Source of the DNA: Bacteroidaceae bacterium
GTDB taxonomy: Bacteria > Bacteroidota > Bacteroidia > Bacteroidales > Muribaculaceae
Length of the DNA stretch: 64,000 nucleotides
NCBI GenBank assembly: GCA_021768245.1
Contig: JAETNO010000002.1
Location: 186,001-250,000, forward strand
Direction of reading: 5' to 3'
Part shown: piece by piece, positions 63,821 through 64,000 of the stretch
Layout of the letters: each line of letters begins with the position of its first letter
Numbering within the stretch: position 1 is the stretch's first letter
Notes under the pieces: model-generated
What the model was told of the DNA's origin: nothing
Seen by the model: the letters and a program-made list of their open reading frames with translations, nothing else
Database searches by the model: none
Program-made: the position numbers and the translations under genes

Positions 63821-63960
63821 TGTCTTAGCAATAAGACTCTACAAACCTAACATAAAAACACATTTACTATTATGCAATTCTTCTCATATAACTAATGATT
63901 TTACGCTAAGATACTAACAATCTAGGTAACGTGGCCAAAAATGGTTGGTGATATTGTATT

Positions 63961-63983
63961 ATACGGGGCTTCATCCCCCGTAT
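63961..63983. terminator. GC-rich hairpin near the right edge
   Basis: ATACGGGG (63961-63968) pairs with CCCCGTAT (63976-63983). It is possibly a terminator for a gene outside the window. Bases 63821-63960 hold nothing else that I can support. Confidence 0.4.
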
Positions 63984-64000
63984 TCTTATATATGAAAAAC

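Noticed and set aside
1..64000. tRNA, rRNA, CRISPR arrays, insertion sequences, prophage or defence systems
   Set aside because: No cloverleaf with a GTTCRA arm, no regularly spaced repeats, and no transposase, integrase or restriction genes were found.

Overview
The window is ordinary chromosomal DNA of a gut Bacteroidales bacterium, most likely Muribaculaceae or a close relative (the family is an inference). The evidence is the set of Bacteroidota-restricted families (DUF4465, DUF4924, DUF4286, DUF2582, PCMD domain, a lipidated TamA-like Omp85, an SDDD-type surface lipoprotein signal, the SO_0444-type permease) and a recurring promoter of the Bacteroidota sigma-70 type, TAnnTTTG with TTG 19-21 bases upstream. 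That promoter occurs in good form at least ten times and also helps to fix several start codons. I see no rRNA, tRNA, CRISPR array, insertion sequence or prophage.

Layout. 1-918: C-terminal part of a B12-dependent ribonucleotide reductase. 930-6071 (minus): phosphoethanolamine-transferase-like membrane sulfatase, an Omp85 barrel, and a comF/recX/prmC run. 6187-12634 (minus): DUF4465 surface lipoprotein, sensor kinase, class I fumarase, MutS2. 12811-16778 (plus): PepSY-like protein, TilS, then a metal-handling pair made of an HMA-AraC fusion regulator and an SO_0444-type efflux permease ending in its own HMA domain. 16787-18172 (minus): RmuC. 18562-25332 (plus): a compact lplA-gcvT-gcvH-gcvPA-gcvPB-lpd cluster holding a whole glycine cleavage system plus a ligase that can lipoylate it. 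25427-29876: DUF4924, MenD, and a minus-strand pair of a MurU-like nucleotidyltransferase and a sugar kinase fused to a RapZ C-terminal domain. 29990-37801 (plus): rRNA/tRNA methyltransferases, RadA, PCMD protein, GH28 and CPBP protease. 37802-38417: the largest non-coding gap, with a good promoter and a terminator facing each other on the minus strand (candidate short transcript) and a 15-bp inverted repeat. 38418-48590 (minus): TopB with a small secreted protein, a thioredoxin-fold protein without its CxxC, and the TamL/TamB pair. 48845-52566 (plus): CdsA, GH13 lipoprotein, DUF2582, GT2. 52580-63704 (minus): a long run folP-cdaA, then gyrB-rnr-polyprenyl synthase-tatD-NlpC/P60-cstA-DUF4286-ruvC.

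Most of the window is housekeeping. The parts that deserve a second look are the HMA-AraC/HMA-permease module, the kinase-RapZ fusion next to a MurU-like enzyme, the candidate short RNAs at 37811-38116 and 36234-36332, and a set of long near-perfect hairpins without U-tracts at gene ends, one of which covers the tilS promoter.
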